Positions 16,710-23,878 of a stretch of 34,473 bases of DNA are shown here, in pieces. The DNA comes from a virus, in IMG/VR virus record IMGVR_UViG_3300020193_000071, positions 1-34,473 of that record. One strand, given 5' to 3'. The notes below the pieces were generated by a model that saw only the letters and a program-made list of their open reading frames with translations, had not been told where the DNA came from and did no database searches. Numbering within the stretch: position 1 is the first letter of the stretch; every line of letters starts with the position of its first letter. A program made the translations under genes and the position numbers.

Positions 16710-16742
16710 GAAAAAGAAAAAGGTTCCCATCTCTGAGAACCT
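16710..16742 (-). terminator. Rho-independent terminator after the 145-residue gene
   Basis: Arms AGGTTCTC and GGGAACCT on the minus strand (8 bp including one G-T pair) with a 6-base loop, followed by TTTTTCTTTTT. It ends transcription coming from the beta-rich protein gene and separates it from the exported-protein cluster. Confidence 0.8.
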
Positions 16743-16775
16743 CTTTGCTGTTTTCGCTGTACTGCGCCGAGAAGA

Positions 16776-17213
16776 TCAGCCGCCGGAGATGGCGAACGAA
16801 CCGCTCGCGGCAGCCACGAGGAAATTCACGCCGTCGCTGACAAGTGCCACCGAACTACCCACCACAGCGGGCAGAGCGAGGCTGCTGCCTTGAGCTGAGA
16901 GAGCGCCTGTGCCGGGCTGACCCGCGAACACCTTGGTGCCCCCCGTCTCGGCCGAGCCGGTGAGGACGTGAGCGTGTGCTGACAGCGAACGCACGATAAA
17001 CTGTGCACCTGCGACCGAAGAAGCAAGGGGCATGGTCAGCGTTCTGGCGGCGCCGCCGGACACTGTGTAGACACCACCCACGGTGAGAGTCGCGTTAGCA
17101 GTGTGTGCTGTCACGTCGTACTTGGGGGATTGCGTGAGGGCTGCTGTGATCTCGAGACCGCTGCCCTCTTTTGTTTGGTTTAAACCTGTGCTTGTGATTG
17201 TTACCTTTGGCAT
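16776..17213 (-). CDS. Candidate capsid decoration or head-fibre protein, 145 residues
   Basis: A small beta-rich protein, almost without charged residues after position 30 and rich in Ala, Gly, Ser, Thr and Val. The central part (GGVYTVSGGAARTLTMPLAS, then FIVRSLSAHAHVLTG) resembles repeats in phage head-fibre, decoration or trimeric adhesion proteins, which give stable beta-structures. It lies two genes after the major capsid gene and is bounded by its own terminator, as expected for a highly produced virion protein. An AGGAG ribosome-binding site precedes the ATG. The identity is by composition and context, not by a firm family match; a tail-fibre tip is the main alternative. Confidence 0.65.
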   Translation of the reverse strand: MPKVTITSTGLNQTKEGSGLEITAALTQSPKYDVTAHTANATLTVGGVYTVSGGAARTLTMPLASSVAGAQFIVRSLSAHAHVLTGSAETGGTKVFAGQPGTGALSAQGSSLALPAVVGSSVALVSDGVNFLVAAASGSFAISGG

Positions 17214-17333
17214 TTTATTGAGCTCCTAAAATTGTCGATTAGTGTCTGTGTTGCTCCGGTGAATTTTTTGCTGATCAGCTGGCCGGTGCTGCTGCTTAAA
17301 TATAGAGTTCTTTGACAAAAAATTGAGACAATT

Positions 17334-18179
17334 TTAAGGTTGTTCAGGCTCGGACATCACCACGAAGCACCAACCGTGGCGCTGACAGAAGAGCTGAGCA
17401 GCCTCCCACTTGGCGTCGTCCACGGAGTCGGAGCGGCCCTTCACCTCGTACAGGGTGCGGTCGACGGGAGAGAAAAAATCAGGCACGTAAGTCTTGATCG
17501 AACCATCTGGATGTGTATAAGGAATTGTGATGCCGTGTTTCTTAGTGACGTAGTAACCCTTCGAGATGCATGATCGAAGAAATGAAGTCTCCCAAGAGGA
17601 GTGCATGAATTCTTCCTCTCCCGTGAAGGGATTGAGGATCCACTCAGCTTTGAAGGGTGCATGGGGACCGATCAGACCGGCTTCTAGCATCTCAAGATTA
17701 CGGCGTGTGAGGTCAGCTTTGCGTTTAGTGTCTTCTTTCCAGCCTTTACTTTGTCCTTCACACAAATGACGATTTTTAATCGGATCTTTAAAAGCTTTAG
17801 AGACGGCATTGCCGATCTTGGCAGATAAAATCTGCTTATTGTTCTTATAAGTTTGTCTAATCGAATTATTTCGTTTTTCTATCTGTTCAGGAGAAGTCTT
17901 AAATCCTTTTGCAAAGCAGCCCGTAACTTCCACACGTGCATTATGACCTGTCATATAGTCATTGAAACGATACTGAAGTTTATGCCACAAAACTTGCTCA
18001 CCACAACCACACATGCACAACGGAATCTTTTCATTGAGAAAGTACTTTAAAACGTAATTTTTCTGATCTTTGATGTTTTTGTGTGATCTGGTGATGTGAT
18101 TTCCTAAAGATCGTCTATTCTTGCACAATTGTCCACACGCTAAGCAAAACTGTTCTATGTCTTCGATCCCAATGCCCAT
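17334..18179 (-). CDS. Free-standing PD-(D/E)XK homing-type endonuclease with zinc fingers
   Basis: A 281-residue DNA endonuclease, probably a selfish homing gene. Residues 12-33 form a C2H2 finger (CLAC...HITRSH), and residues 55-79 form a second Cys/His cluster (CMCGCG...H). Residues about 95-130 (SPEQIEKRNNSIRQ onward) resemble NUMOD-type DNA-binding segments. The C-terminal domain has SSWETSF (Glu197), PDFF (Asp234) and YEVKG (Glu245, Lys247), the PD-(D/E)XK catalytic signature. It stands directly after the capsid gene, separated by the capsid terminator, a common site for such insertions. No Shine-Dalgarno sequence; an exact ATAGTTAT lies 4 bases before the ATG. Confidence 0.85.
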   Translation of the reverse strand: MGIGIEDIEQFCLACGQLCKNRRSLGNHITRSHKNIKDQKNYVLKYFLNEKIPLCMCGCGEQVLWHKLQYRFNDYMTGHNARVEVTGCFAKGFKTSPEQIEKRNNSIRQTYKNNKQILSAKIGNAVSKAFKDPIKNRHLCEGQSKGWKEDTKRKADLTRRNLEMLEAGLIGPHAPFKAEWILNPFTGEEEFMHSSWETSFLRSCISKGYYVTKKHGITIPYTHPDGSIKTYVPDFFSPVDRTLYEVKGRSDSVDDAKWEAAQLFCQRHGWCFVVMSEPEQP

Positions 18180-18182
18180 GTG

Positions 18183-18190
18183 ATAACTAT
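18183..18190 (-). promoter_or_regulatory. ATAGTTAT motif before the homing-type endonuclease
   Basis: Exact ATAGTTAT (extended TATATAGTTAT) on the minus strand, 4 bases before the ATG and downstream of the capsid terminator. If this is a -10-type element the mRNA would start at about the start codon, which fits the missing Shine-Dalgarno sequence. Confidence 0.4.
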
Positions 18191-18225
18191 ATACCCGGGA
18201 ATGGTTTACGTTTAAACAAATACAA

Positions 18226-18251
18226 GAAAGGCCACCTTTCGGCGGCCTTTC
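18226..18251 (-). terminator. Rho-independent terminator after the major capsid gene
   Basis: Arms GAAAGGCC and GGCCTTTC extend to 11 bp with one mismatch around a 4-base loop; on the minus strand a T-rich stretch (TTTCTTGTATTTG) follows. It lies 26 bases after the capsid stop codon. Confidence 0.8.
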
Positions 18252-18277
18252 CCATCAGACATGGTCTATTGTGATTA

Positions 18278-20155
18278 TCATATCACGTTCATGTCCAAAC
18301 ATGTGACCGTGCCGAAGAAGTCAGACCGCACCATTTTCTTGCCGTATCGAGTCATCACTCCCTTTCTCGGAGTGAAATCTTCTGGCGCGAAGATGGTTGG
18401 TGTCACGATGAGTGGCACGTACGGAGCGTAGACGTAGCCGGTCTCGAGGTAGCTGCCGCCCTTGTAGCCGACGAGGATCTTGTTTCTCACGAAGTAAGGA
18501 TCCTTGTAGACTGTGAAGCGGTTGCTCACGGTGCCGATCGCCTCAGCGCCGATGGAGAACGGTGAGCCGACCTGACCCTCGGCATCGATCGAAAGCTTGG
18601 GCTTGTAGAGGACCGAGCTCTCGAGGATGGTGGCGACGTCCGGTCCGCAGACGAGGAAGTTTGCGCTTCCGCGGAGTGTCTTGCGGTGGATGGTGTTGGC
18701 CACGTCGATGATGGTCTCAACGAGGGTCTCGTACCACTCGCGAACTGTGCCTGTGAAGGCCGGTCCGATTTGGTTGAGGTCGCTGAGGCTCTGACGAACT
18801 CCTGTCGACTTGTTGACGAAGCGTCCGGGCGAGCGGCTCCAGTAGTAGTTGGCGCCGTTGGCTGCAGACACGAGGTCGTTGAGGATCTCGCGGTCGATCT
18901 CGAGAGCAATCTGCTCAGAGAGAATCGAGGTGAGCTCAACCTCTGCGTCCATCGAGTGATAGGCGTTGAGGTCTTGCGCGAGCTCCGGCGACCAGCGAGC
19001 ACGTAGCTTGCGGGTCTCTGCTGTGACTGCGATCGACTCGATGCGGATGTCGATCTCTGGGATTGCCGGAGTAGGAGTCGTTCCGAAGTCAGACTCGAAG
19101 GAGGGCACTGTGACAGTTGAACCCACAGAGGAGTCAACTGAGAGGCTAGTAGACACTGCAAAAGTGAACTTGCCCGTGGCTGTACCATCGGCTTGCGCTG
19201 CATTATCAGCTGCGACGAGCATGAGGACGTGTGAGCCGTTGAGCGCGTCGCCTGTGAACACCTTGGTAGAATTGTTCCAGTTGCCACGCTTGTTCAGTCT
19301 GCGGAGGTTCTTGAGGCCGCTGCCCGCCTGGTATGCCTCGCCCCAAGCCTTGCTGTTAGTCACACCGCTGTGGAGTGCAACTTGCTCGACTGCGAGTCTA
19401 TCGACTGATGAGCCAAGGTCAGAGAAGGGCACGACGAAGTAGATTGCGTCGAGCGAGCCGTCAGCGAGAGAATTCTCAACTTGCGGGTCGAAGTCAGCAA
19501 ATCGTGCGTTTGAGCCGCTGAACATGGAGTCAGAGGTGATCATCACGCCTTCAGCCCACGCTCCGGAAGCGTTGAATGAACCCGAAGCGTTGCCTGAAGC
19601 ACCGGAATCATAGGTGAGATCAACGGACTGTGCAGAACCTGTCACTCGAGAGTAACCTGCACCCACAAGATCGTACATGCCGCCGGCGGCGAGGGATCCG
19701 GATTGGACGCCCTTGCCACGTGGATTGTTGTAGATCGATTGACCCCTCTCATAGACCGAAGTAGAATCTGATCCTGGTACGCCCACGTTTGTGCCGTAGG
19801 TGTAATCCAGATAGAAGATGAGTCCTGAGGGAAGGCTCATCGGTTGAATCGACACGAGCTCATTGGCAACGAGGCCACCGAACACGCGGCGGACGATCGG
19901 GAAGGCGATGTTTGAGAAGCCTTGGATCTGACCGCTGCTTGAAAGATTGCCGCCCCCTGAAGACAGAGCTGAGCTCTCCTTAAGGACTTGCGCTGCTTGA
20001 TTCTCGAGAAGCTGTGCCATCGTCTCACGTCGTGCGCCGTCGAGGCCACGGAGGAGACCTGTGCGGCTCCACTTCTCTGTTAAGCGGGCCCGCTCTGCAC
20101 CGATGTGCTTGTCGCGGATACCCTGTGCTAATTGATCTAAGCTAAAATACTTCAT
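18278..20155 (-). CDS. 23: Major capsid protein (gp23-like)
   Basis: The main head subunit, HK97 fold, 625 residues against 521 in T4 gp23. Family landmarks are VRRVFGGLVANELVSIQPMS with YLDYTYGTN after it (residues about 88-120), IRIESIAVTAETRKLRARWS followed by ELAQDLNAYHSMDAEVEL, then LEIDREILNDL. The C-terminus has GYKGGSYLETGYVYAPYVPL and FTPRKGVMTRYGKKM. A T4-type protease site (L-x-E) occurs at LKE60 followed by SSALSSGG, close to the T4 position (Glu65), so the mature protein probably starts at Ser61. The extra length is between residues 200 and 350, likely an insertion domain on the outer face. An AGGAG ribosome-binding site is present. The gene is notably GC-rich compared with the flanking structural genes. 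Confidence 0.96.
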   Translation of the reverse strand: MKYFSLDQLAQGIRDKHIGAERARLTEKWSRTGLLRGLDGARRETMAQLLENQAAQVLKESSALSSGGGNLSSSGQIQGFSNIAFPIVRRVFGGLVANELVSIQPMSLPSGLIFYLDYTYGTNVGVPGSDSTSVYERGQSIYNNPRGKGVQSGSLAAGGMYDLVGAGYSRVTGSAQSVDLTYDSGASGNASGSFNASGAWAEGVMITSDSMFSGSNARFADFDPQVENSLADGSLDAIYFVVPFSDLGSSVDRLAVEQVALHSGVTNSKAWGEAYQAGSGLKNLRRLNKRGNWNNSTKVFTGDALNGSHVLMLVAADNAAQADGTATGKFTFAVSTSLSVDSSVGSTVTVPSFESDFGTTPTPAIPEIDIRIESIAVTAETRKLRARWSPELAQDLNAYHSMDAEVELTSILSEQIALEIDREILNDLVSAANGANYYWSRSPGRFVNKSTGVRQSLSDLNQIGPAFTGTVREWYETLVETIIDVANTIHRKTLRGSANFLVCGPDVATILESSVLYKPKLSIDAEGQVGSPFSIGAEAIGTVSNRFTVYKDPYFVRNKILVGYKGGSYLETGYVYAPYVPLIVTPTIFAPEDFTPRKGVMTRYGKKMVRSDFFGTVTCLDMNVI

Positions 20156-20202
20156 TTTGAATAAACTCCTAAAAAAATCTAAAGTTGGTTAAAAAGTTCA
20201 CA

Positions 20203-22299
20203 TCACTTAATGATGCCCGCGAGCTTCGCCCAACGATCGGCTTCAAAGCCTTCGTTAAGCGCTGATGCTGTCGCTGCGGGACGCACGGGGCGCGATGAAG
20301 AGCCAATGACACCACGTGCAGTAGATTCGGTCACAGTGCGACCGGACGAACCGCCCTGGAGGGCTTTCACCAAGCTCTCGTAGACAAGCTTTGCCTCGCG
20401 AACATTCTGTGCCTCATCGAGACGCTCAATCACCTCTGCCTTTTGGCGCTTGGTGAGCGACTCATTCTGGAGCAGTTTATTCGTGAAGAGTAGCTTTGCG
20501 TTGAACAGATTTACTTCTGCCAACTTCTCGCGGAGTTCGGTCTCCGCCAACCTTGTGGATCCACCATTATTTGATGATCCATTGCGGGAAATTGCTTCTG
20601 CAAGCATTCCCTGTAACTTTTCTGTGCGACGCACGGACTCATTGAACTGCTTGGCATAGTAGACATAAGCCTCTTGCATCTTCTTGGCTTGCTGCTTCTT
20701 CTGCTGAGCTTCTTTCTGCTTCTGCTGAGCCTGCTTCTGCTTCTGCTGGGCTTCTTTCTGCTTCTGCTGGGCTTCTTTCTGCTTGCCTTGCTTCTGATTC
20801 TGTTGGGCTTCCTGTTGCTTTTTCTGAGCCTCTTGCTTCTGCTTCTGCGCTTCTTTCTGCTTCTGCTGGGCTTCCTGCTGCTTTTTCTGATTGTGCTTCT
20901 TGGCTTGATGTGCCTTCTGCTTGGCTTCGAACTGTAGACGAGCCTCTGCAGCTAAGCGGCGCTTAAGAGATTCTTGCTGCTTCTGAGCTTGCTTTTTATC
21001 TTCAGCTTCATCTTGCTGATCAACCTCATCTTGCTGATCAACCTCATCTTGCTGATCAACCTCATCTTGCTGATCAGCCTCATCTTGCTGATCAGCCTCA
21101 TCTTGCTGCTTACCTTGCTTCTTTTGTTGAGCCTGCTTCTGCTTCTGCTGGGCTTCTTTCTGCTTATCAGCTTCATAAGCTTGCATCATCTCATCCATCT
21201 CATCTGTCTCATCTGTCTCGTCCATCTCATCTGTCTCGTCCTTATGATCAGCCTCAGAGAGGTCAAGCTCAAGGGGGTCACCGAGATCTTCATCTTCAAA
21301 ATCATCAGTAACATCGCCAGGGCCGTCGCCCCATGCAGCAGGCTCTGTTTCTTCACGAAGTGATCTCATGCGAGAAATCTCTCTACGAAGCATGTTTTCA
21401 TCAATCTCAACGACAACATCACCCTTTAACCATCGTGTTTCCATTTTTTCTTCCTCTTCTTCAGATTCTTCCTCTTCTTCAGATTCTTCAGATTCTTCTT
21501 CATCACCACCGATGTCGAGATCATCTTCAACCGCTTCTGATCCTTCATCCTCGTCACCCTCAAGTCCGGCAACAAGTTCAATTTCAACGTCGTCGGGTTC
21601 AACCTCGTCTGGCAAGCCCTTAAGAGTTAAAGTAATGTCTTCTTCGTTAAGTGAAAATTTCTTTTTCATATTCGTTTCCTGCTCCATGAGATTTTTCAAG
21701 GTTTTGTGGCTTTCAACCAGACTTTTTATTAAAAGTTGTTTAGTAGAAGAATTCTTTGTATTCTTCAATGCTGAATACATATCTTCTACTTCAGAAATTG
21801 TTGAAACAAGACCTATTAGATAGCTCTTTGTTTCTCTTAAAACTGAGCTTGCCTTAGCATAATTCTTGACTTTTGTCTCAATTCGTCTAACGGCAGATTC
21901 AGCTTTTACAGCTTGCATTTTAGACAAAGGAACAAAAGTATCAACTGCATCTTCGTCGTCCATGCTAAGTTCCATCTCATCATCAGGACCAGTTAGAACG
22001 CTGAGATCGAGTGTAAGTTTTCCTTCTTCGTCGGGCATAGAAATTGCTGCAGCAGCTTCAGGATCCACGCGGGGCATCGACATCATCGCTCCAGCAGGAT
22101 CACTCTCGGGCATGTCGTCAAGAAGAAGATCATCGACTTCATCTTCATTGTCTTTTGCTTCACCTAAAAGTTGATTCTCTATGAGATCTTTTATTCTGGG
22201 CGTCACGGCTTCTAGAATAGCTCTCTTGGCATTGTCTTCAGCTATTTCTTTTAGCTTCTTGACATCTGCTAGGGCTTCTTCATACAGTTGCTTACTCAT
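20203..22299 (-). CDS. 22: Prohead scaffold core protein (gp22-like), repeat-rich
   Basis: Internal scaffold on which the capsid assembles and which gp21 would then degrade. The N-terminus (MSKQLYEEALADVKKLKEIA, then AILEAVTPRIKDLIENQL) and the C-terminus (GFEADRWAKLAGIIK) match gp22-type proteins of T4-like phages, and the gene directly precedes the capsid gene as in T4. At 698 residues it is far larger than T4 gp22 (269). The excess is acidic runs around residues 245-290, tandem DQQDE(V/A) hexapeptides, and a Gln/Lys/Ala/Glu-rich region of more than 150 residues that should form long charged helices. A GAAAGGA ribosome-binding site is present. Confidence 0.88.
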   Translation of the reverse strand: MSKQLYEEALADVKKLKEIAEDNAKRAILEAVTPRIKDLIENQLLGEAKDNEDEVDDLLLDDMPESDPAGAMMSMPRVDPEAAAAISMPDEEGKLTLDLSVLTGPDDEMELSMDDEDAVDTFVPLSKMQAVKAESAVRRIETKVKNYAKASSVLRETKSYLIGLVSTISEVEDMYSALKNTKNSSTKQLLIKSLVESHKTLKNLMEQETNMKKKFSLNEEDITLTLKGLPDEVEPDDVEIELVAGLEGDEDEGSEAVEDDLDIGGDEEESEESEEEEESEEEEEKMETRWLKGDVVVEIDENMLRREISRMRSLREETEPAAWGDGPGDVTDDFEDEDLGDPLELDLSEADHKDETDEMDETDETDEMDEMMQAYEADKQKEAQQKQKQAQQKKQGKQQDEADQQDEADQQDEVDQQDEVDQQDEVDQQDEAEDKKQAQKQQESLKRRLAAEARLQFEAKQKAHQAKKHNQKKQQEAQQKQKEAQKQKQEAQKKQQEAQQNQKQGKQKEAQQKQKEAQQKQKQAQQKQKEAQQKKQQAKKMQEAYVYYAKQFNESVRRTEKLQGMLAEAISRNGSSNNGGSTRLAETELREKLAEVNLFNAKLLFTNKLLQNESLTKRQKAEVIERLDEAQNVREAKLVYESLVKALQGGSSGRTVTESTARGVIGSSSRPVRPAATASALNEGFEADRWAKLAGIIK
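21008..21108 (-). repeat. 18-base tandem repeat in the scaffold gene
   Basis: About 5.6 copies of an 18-base unit encoding Asp-Gln-Gln-Asp-Glu-Val/Ala, four of them almost identical at the DNA level (only a/g at one site). Shorter Asp-Glu-Thr/Met triplet repeats (about 21186-21240) and Gln-Lys-Glu-Ala repeats (about 20690-20900) flank it. The near-identity of copies suggests recent expansion and probable copy-number variation. Confidence 0.9.
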
Positions 22300-22333
22300 T
22301 TGAATCCTTTCAAATTACCGATATCATGTGTCA

Positions 22334-22341
22334 ATAACTAA
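22334..22341 (-). promoter_or_regulatory. Weak ATAGTTAT-like motif before scaffold gene
   Basis: Reads TTAGTTAT on the minus strand, one mismatch from the octamer, 35 bases before the scaffold ATG in a 92-base gap. The gap is one of the longer ones in this block, suiting a promoter for the scaffold-capsid pair, but the match is weak. Confidence 0.2.
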
Positions 22342-22391
22342 TTATTCATCAAACTAGCAAATTACAATAAATACAAAAATCTGACGTCAAT

Positions 22392-23006
22392 TTACGTCTT
22401 TGTACTTGATCCTTTAGTTAAATTACTGCCCAAAGAAACAACACCGACAATTCGACTAGACACATGCGGCGATACAGTGCCTAATGAAAATTTATCTGAA
22501 AGCGTCTCAGGAGAAATATTTAAATTGGGCTTATATTCTTTCGGTACTATTTCATTTACATCATCATTGTCTTTATCAAAATTAACGTTGACTTGAGCGA
22601 GGGAGCCACTCAAAGCCCCAGGAGAAGTAAGATCTGGCATGTAGGGATTTGCGGGTGCACCCTTAATTCCTACATTAACATCTATGGTTTTTGTATTGGG
22701 TAATAGATCAAGGGTATTACCATTGAAATAAATTAAAGAATTTCCGTTTTCGGTTGCAACTGTATCGGGAACATCTCCCAACATTGTATTAACATATTTC
22801 TTAACTATTGCATTGGCTGCAACAGTATTGCTATTTTGATTAATCAAATCTGTTGCGCCGTAAAACAATCCTCTTGACTCACCCTTGTCTGTGGTCATGG
22901 GATTGTTATTAAATGATCTATGCAGACGTCTATATTTGCTTAACTGTCCCGGCAAAGGTGATGAGCCGACATAGTCAGTGTATCTACCTTTACCGGGAGA
23001 CGTCAT
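22392..23006 (-). CDS. Probable virion protein, PGxGRYTxY paralogue B, 204 residues
   Basis: Function unknown. It starts MTSPGKGRYTDYVGSSPLPG and is paralogous to the next protein upstream (23025-23549). Shared features are the PG-x-GRYT-x-Y N-terminus, an Arg-Arg motif near residue 27, and a NPY(M/I)PDL(T/S)SPGA segment near residue 125. The rest is Asn/Ser/Thr-rich and probably extended, as in minor capsid proteins. It lies between the protease and the scaffold genes, so a head role (internal or vertex protein) is a fair inference. A run AGG precedes the ATG at somewhat long spacing. Confidence 0.7.
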   Translation of the reverse strand: MTSPGKGRYTDYVGSSPLPGQLSKYRRLHRSFNNNPMTTDKGESRGLFYGATDLINQNSNTVAANAIVKKYVNTMLGDVPDTVATENGNSLIYFNGNTLDLLPNTKTIDVNVGIKGAPANPYMPDLTSPGALSGSLAQVNVNFDKDNDDVNEIVPKEYKPNLNISPETLSDKFSLGTVSPHVSSRIVGVVSLGSNLTKGSSTKT

Positions 23007-23024
23007 GATGCTACAAGCCTGCTA

Positions 23025-23549
23025 TCAACCGCCTTGAGAACCTTTTGACTTGCCCAGGACAAGGTTGACATTAATAGGTGAAGCTCCGATAAGAGGTGAT
23101 GTTAAGCTTGGAGACTGAGTTCCTAAGCTATCAGAAGATTGATCAACAGGAGACGTGGGCAAAACATAGGTAGATTTAAGATCTGTAACTGCAATCGTAC
23201 CTTGTCCGTCTTTCTCTAGCGGGTTAACGTTGACCTTTCCGTCGACAGCGCCCGGGGAGCTGAGATCTGGTATGTATGGATTACCAGGATCGCCCGGTCT
23301 ATTTACCTGCGCGTCGGCGAGCGTAGGAGCCCCGCTATATGCCATGCTGACGCCCGTAGGAAACATCTGAGAATCTCCTACGCCTCCTTCTAAAATGGCT
23401 ACTGCATTTGCAACTAGATCAGTCTGAAAGTTGCCTTTACCTGATGCAGCTTTGCCATTAAACAATCCTAATCTTCTGCTGTATGCAGTTGCGCTATTTA
23501 CGCTGAGTGGGGTATAATTTGTGTATCTTCCTGATCCTGGGCCTGGCAT
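23025..23549 (-). CDS. Probable virion protein, PGxGRYTxY paralogue A, 174 residues
   Basis: Function unknown. It begins MPGPGSGRYTNYTPLSVNSA and shares its N-terminus and an NPYIPDLSSPGAVDG segment (residues about 93-107) with the 204-residue protein 18 bases downstream. The pair probably arose by tandem duplication and then diverged. Gly/Ser/Asn-rich, no membrane segment. A clear AAGGAAC ribosome-binding site precedes the ATG. Its place inside the head gene block makes a structural role likely. Confidence 0.7.
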   Translation of the reverse strand: MPGPGSGRYTNYTPLSVNSATAYSRRLGLFNGKAASGKGNFQTDLVANAVAILEGGVGDSQMFPTGVSMAYSGAPTLADAQVNRPGDPGNPYIPDLSSPGAVDGKVNVNPLEKDGQGTIAVTDLKSTYVLPTSPVDQSSDSLGTQSPSLTSPLIGASPINVNLVLGKSKGSQGG

Positions 23550-23582
23550 TGTCTTGTTCCTTTTTCTTAAACTATGTGTAAA

Positions 23583-23825
23583 TCAACCGCGTAACCAAGT
23601 CTTCTTAATCTCATTTATCTTTTGAAGGCGCCTGCGAAGACGTGACTCTTCTATCTTAAGAGCCTTCATGAAATCAATTGAAAGCTCATGTGACTTGTCA
23701 GAACCGAGCTCATCTGCATCAAGCTCTTCTGTATCTTTAGCTCTATCTTCAGTCGACTCCATGTCACCGAACTTAGCAACTTCTTCTTCAATAATCTGCT
23801 TGAGTAATCTGCTTGTTAGTTTCAT
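23583..23825 (-). CDS. Small head-type protein with shared N-terminal helix, 80 residues
   Basis: Function unknown. The N-terminus MKLTSRLLKQIIEEEVAKFG is the helix shared with three other small proteins in the window, with an IEE sequence that fits a gp21 cleavage pattern. An acidic middle (DRAKDTEELDADELGSDKS) is followed by a basic C-terminal helix (RLRRRLQKINEIKKTWLRG). Acid-base charge separation is common in prohead core proteins. An AGAGG ribosome-binding site is present. I infer a core or internal head protein. Confidence 0.7.
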   Translation of the reverse strand: MKLTSRLLKQIIEEEVAKFGDMESTEDRAKDTEELDADELGSDKSHELSIDFMKALKIEESRLRRRLQKINEIKKTWLRG

Positions 23826-23878
23826 TTTTAACCTCTTGTACGGCGTCTCTTTTTAAATATTCATCAAAAAAAAATTAA

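Noticed and set aside
17270-17279. Perfect 10-base palindrome GCTGATCAGC in the gap after the endonuclease gene
   Set aside because: No loop, no T-run of terminator type in the right position for a normal hairpin, and no second copy seen; probably chance in a GC-rich gap, although a dimeric binding site cannot be excluded.
18526-19287. Minus-strand open frame of 253 codons inside the capsid gene in another frame
   Set aside because: Ser/Arg/Pro-rich composition typical of a shifted reading of GC-rich coding DNA; the capsid frame is certain from gp23 motifs.
18966-19442. Plus-strand frame of 158 codons within the capsid gene
   Set aside because: Antisense to gp23, no family signature, no ribosome-binding site.
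11168-20155. The accessory and GC-rich stretch as a misassembled bacterial fragment
   Set aside because: It contains the capsid, a homing-type nuclease and a small protein with the phage-wide N-terminal tag at its edges, and the gene orientation is unbroken, so a phage origin is more likely; read coverage would settle it.
20674-21363. Leucine-rich plus-strand frames that look like membrane proteins
   Set aside because: They are the antisense reading of the Gln/Lys/Glu repeat codons of the scaffold gene, which give Leu-rich strings automatically.
21368-21823. Serine-rich plus-strand frame
   Set aside because: Antisense of the acidic runs of the scaffold gene; no start signal or domain.
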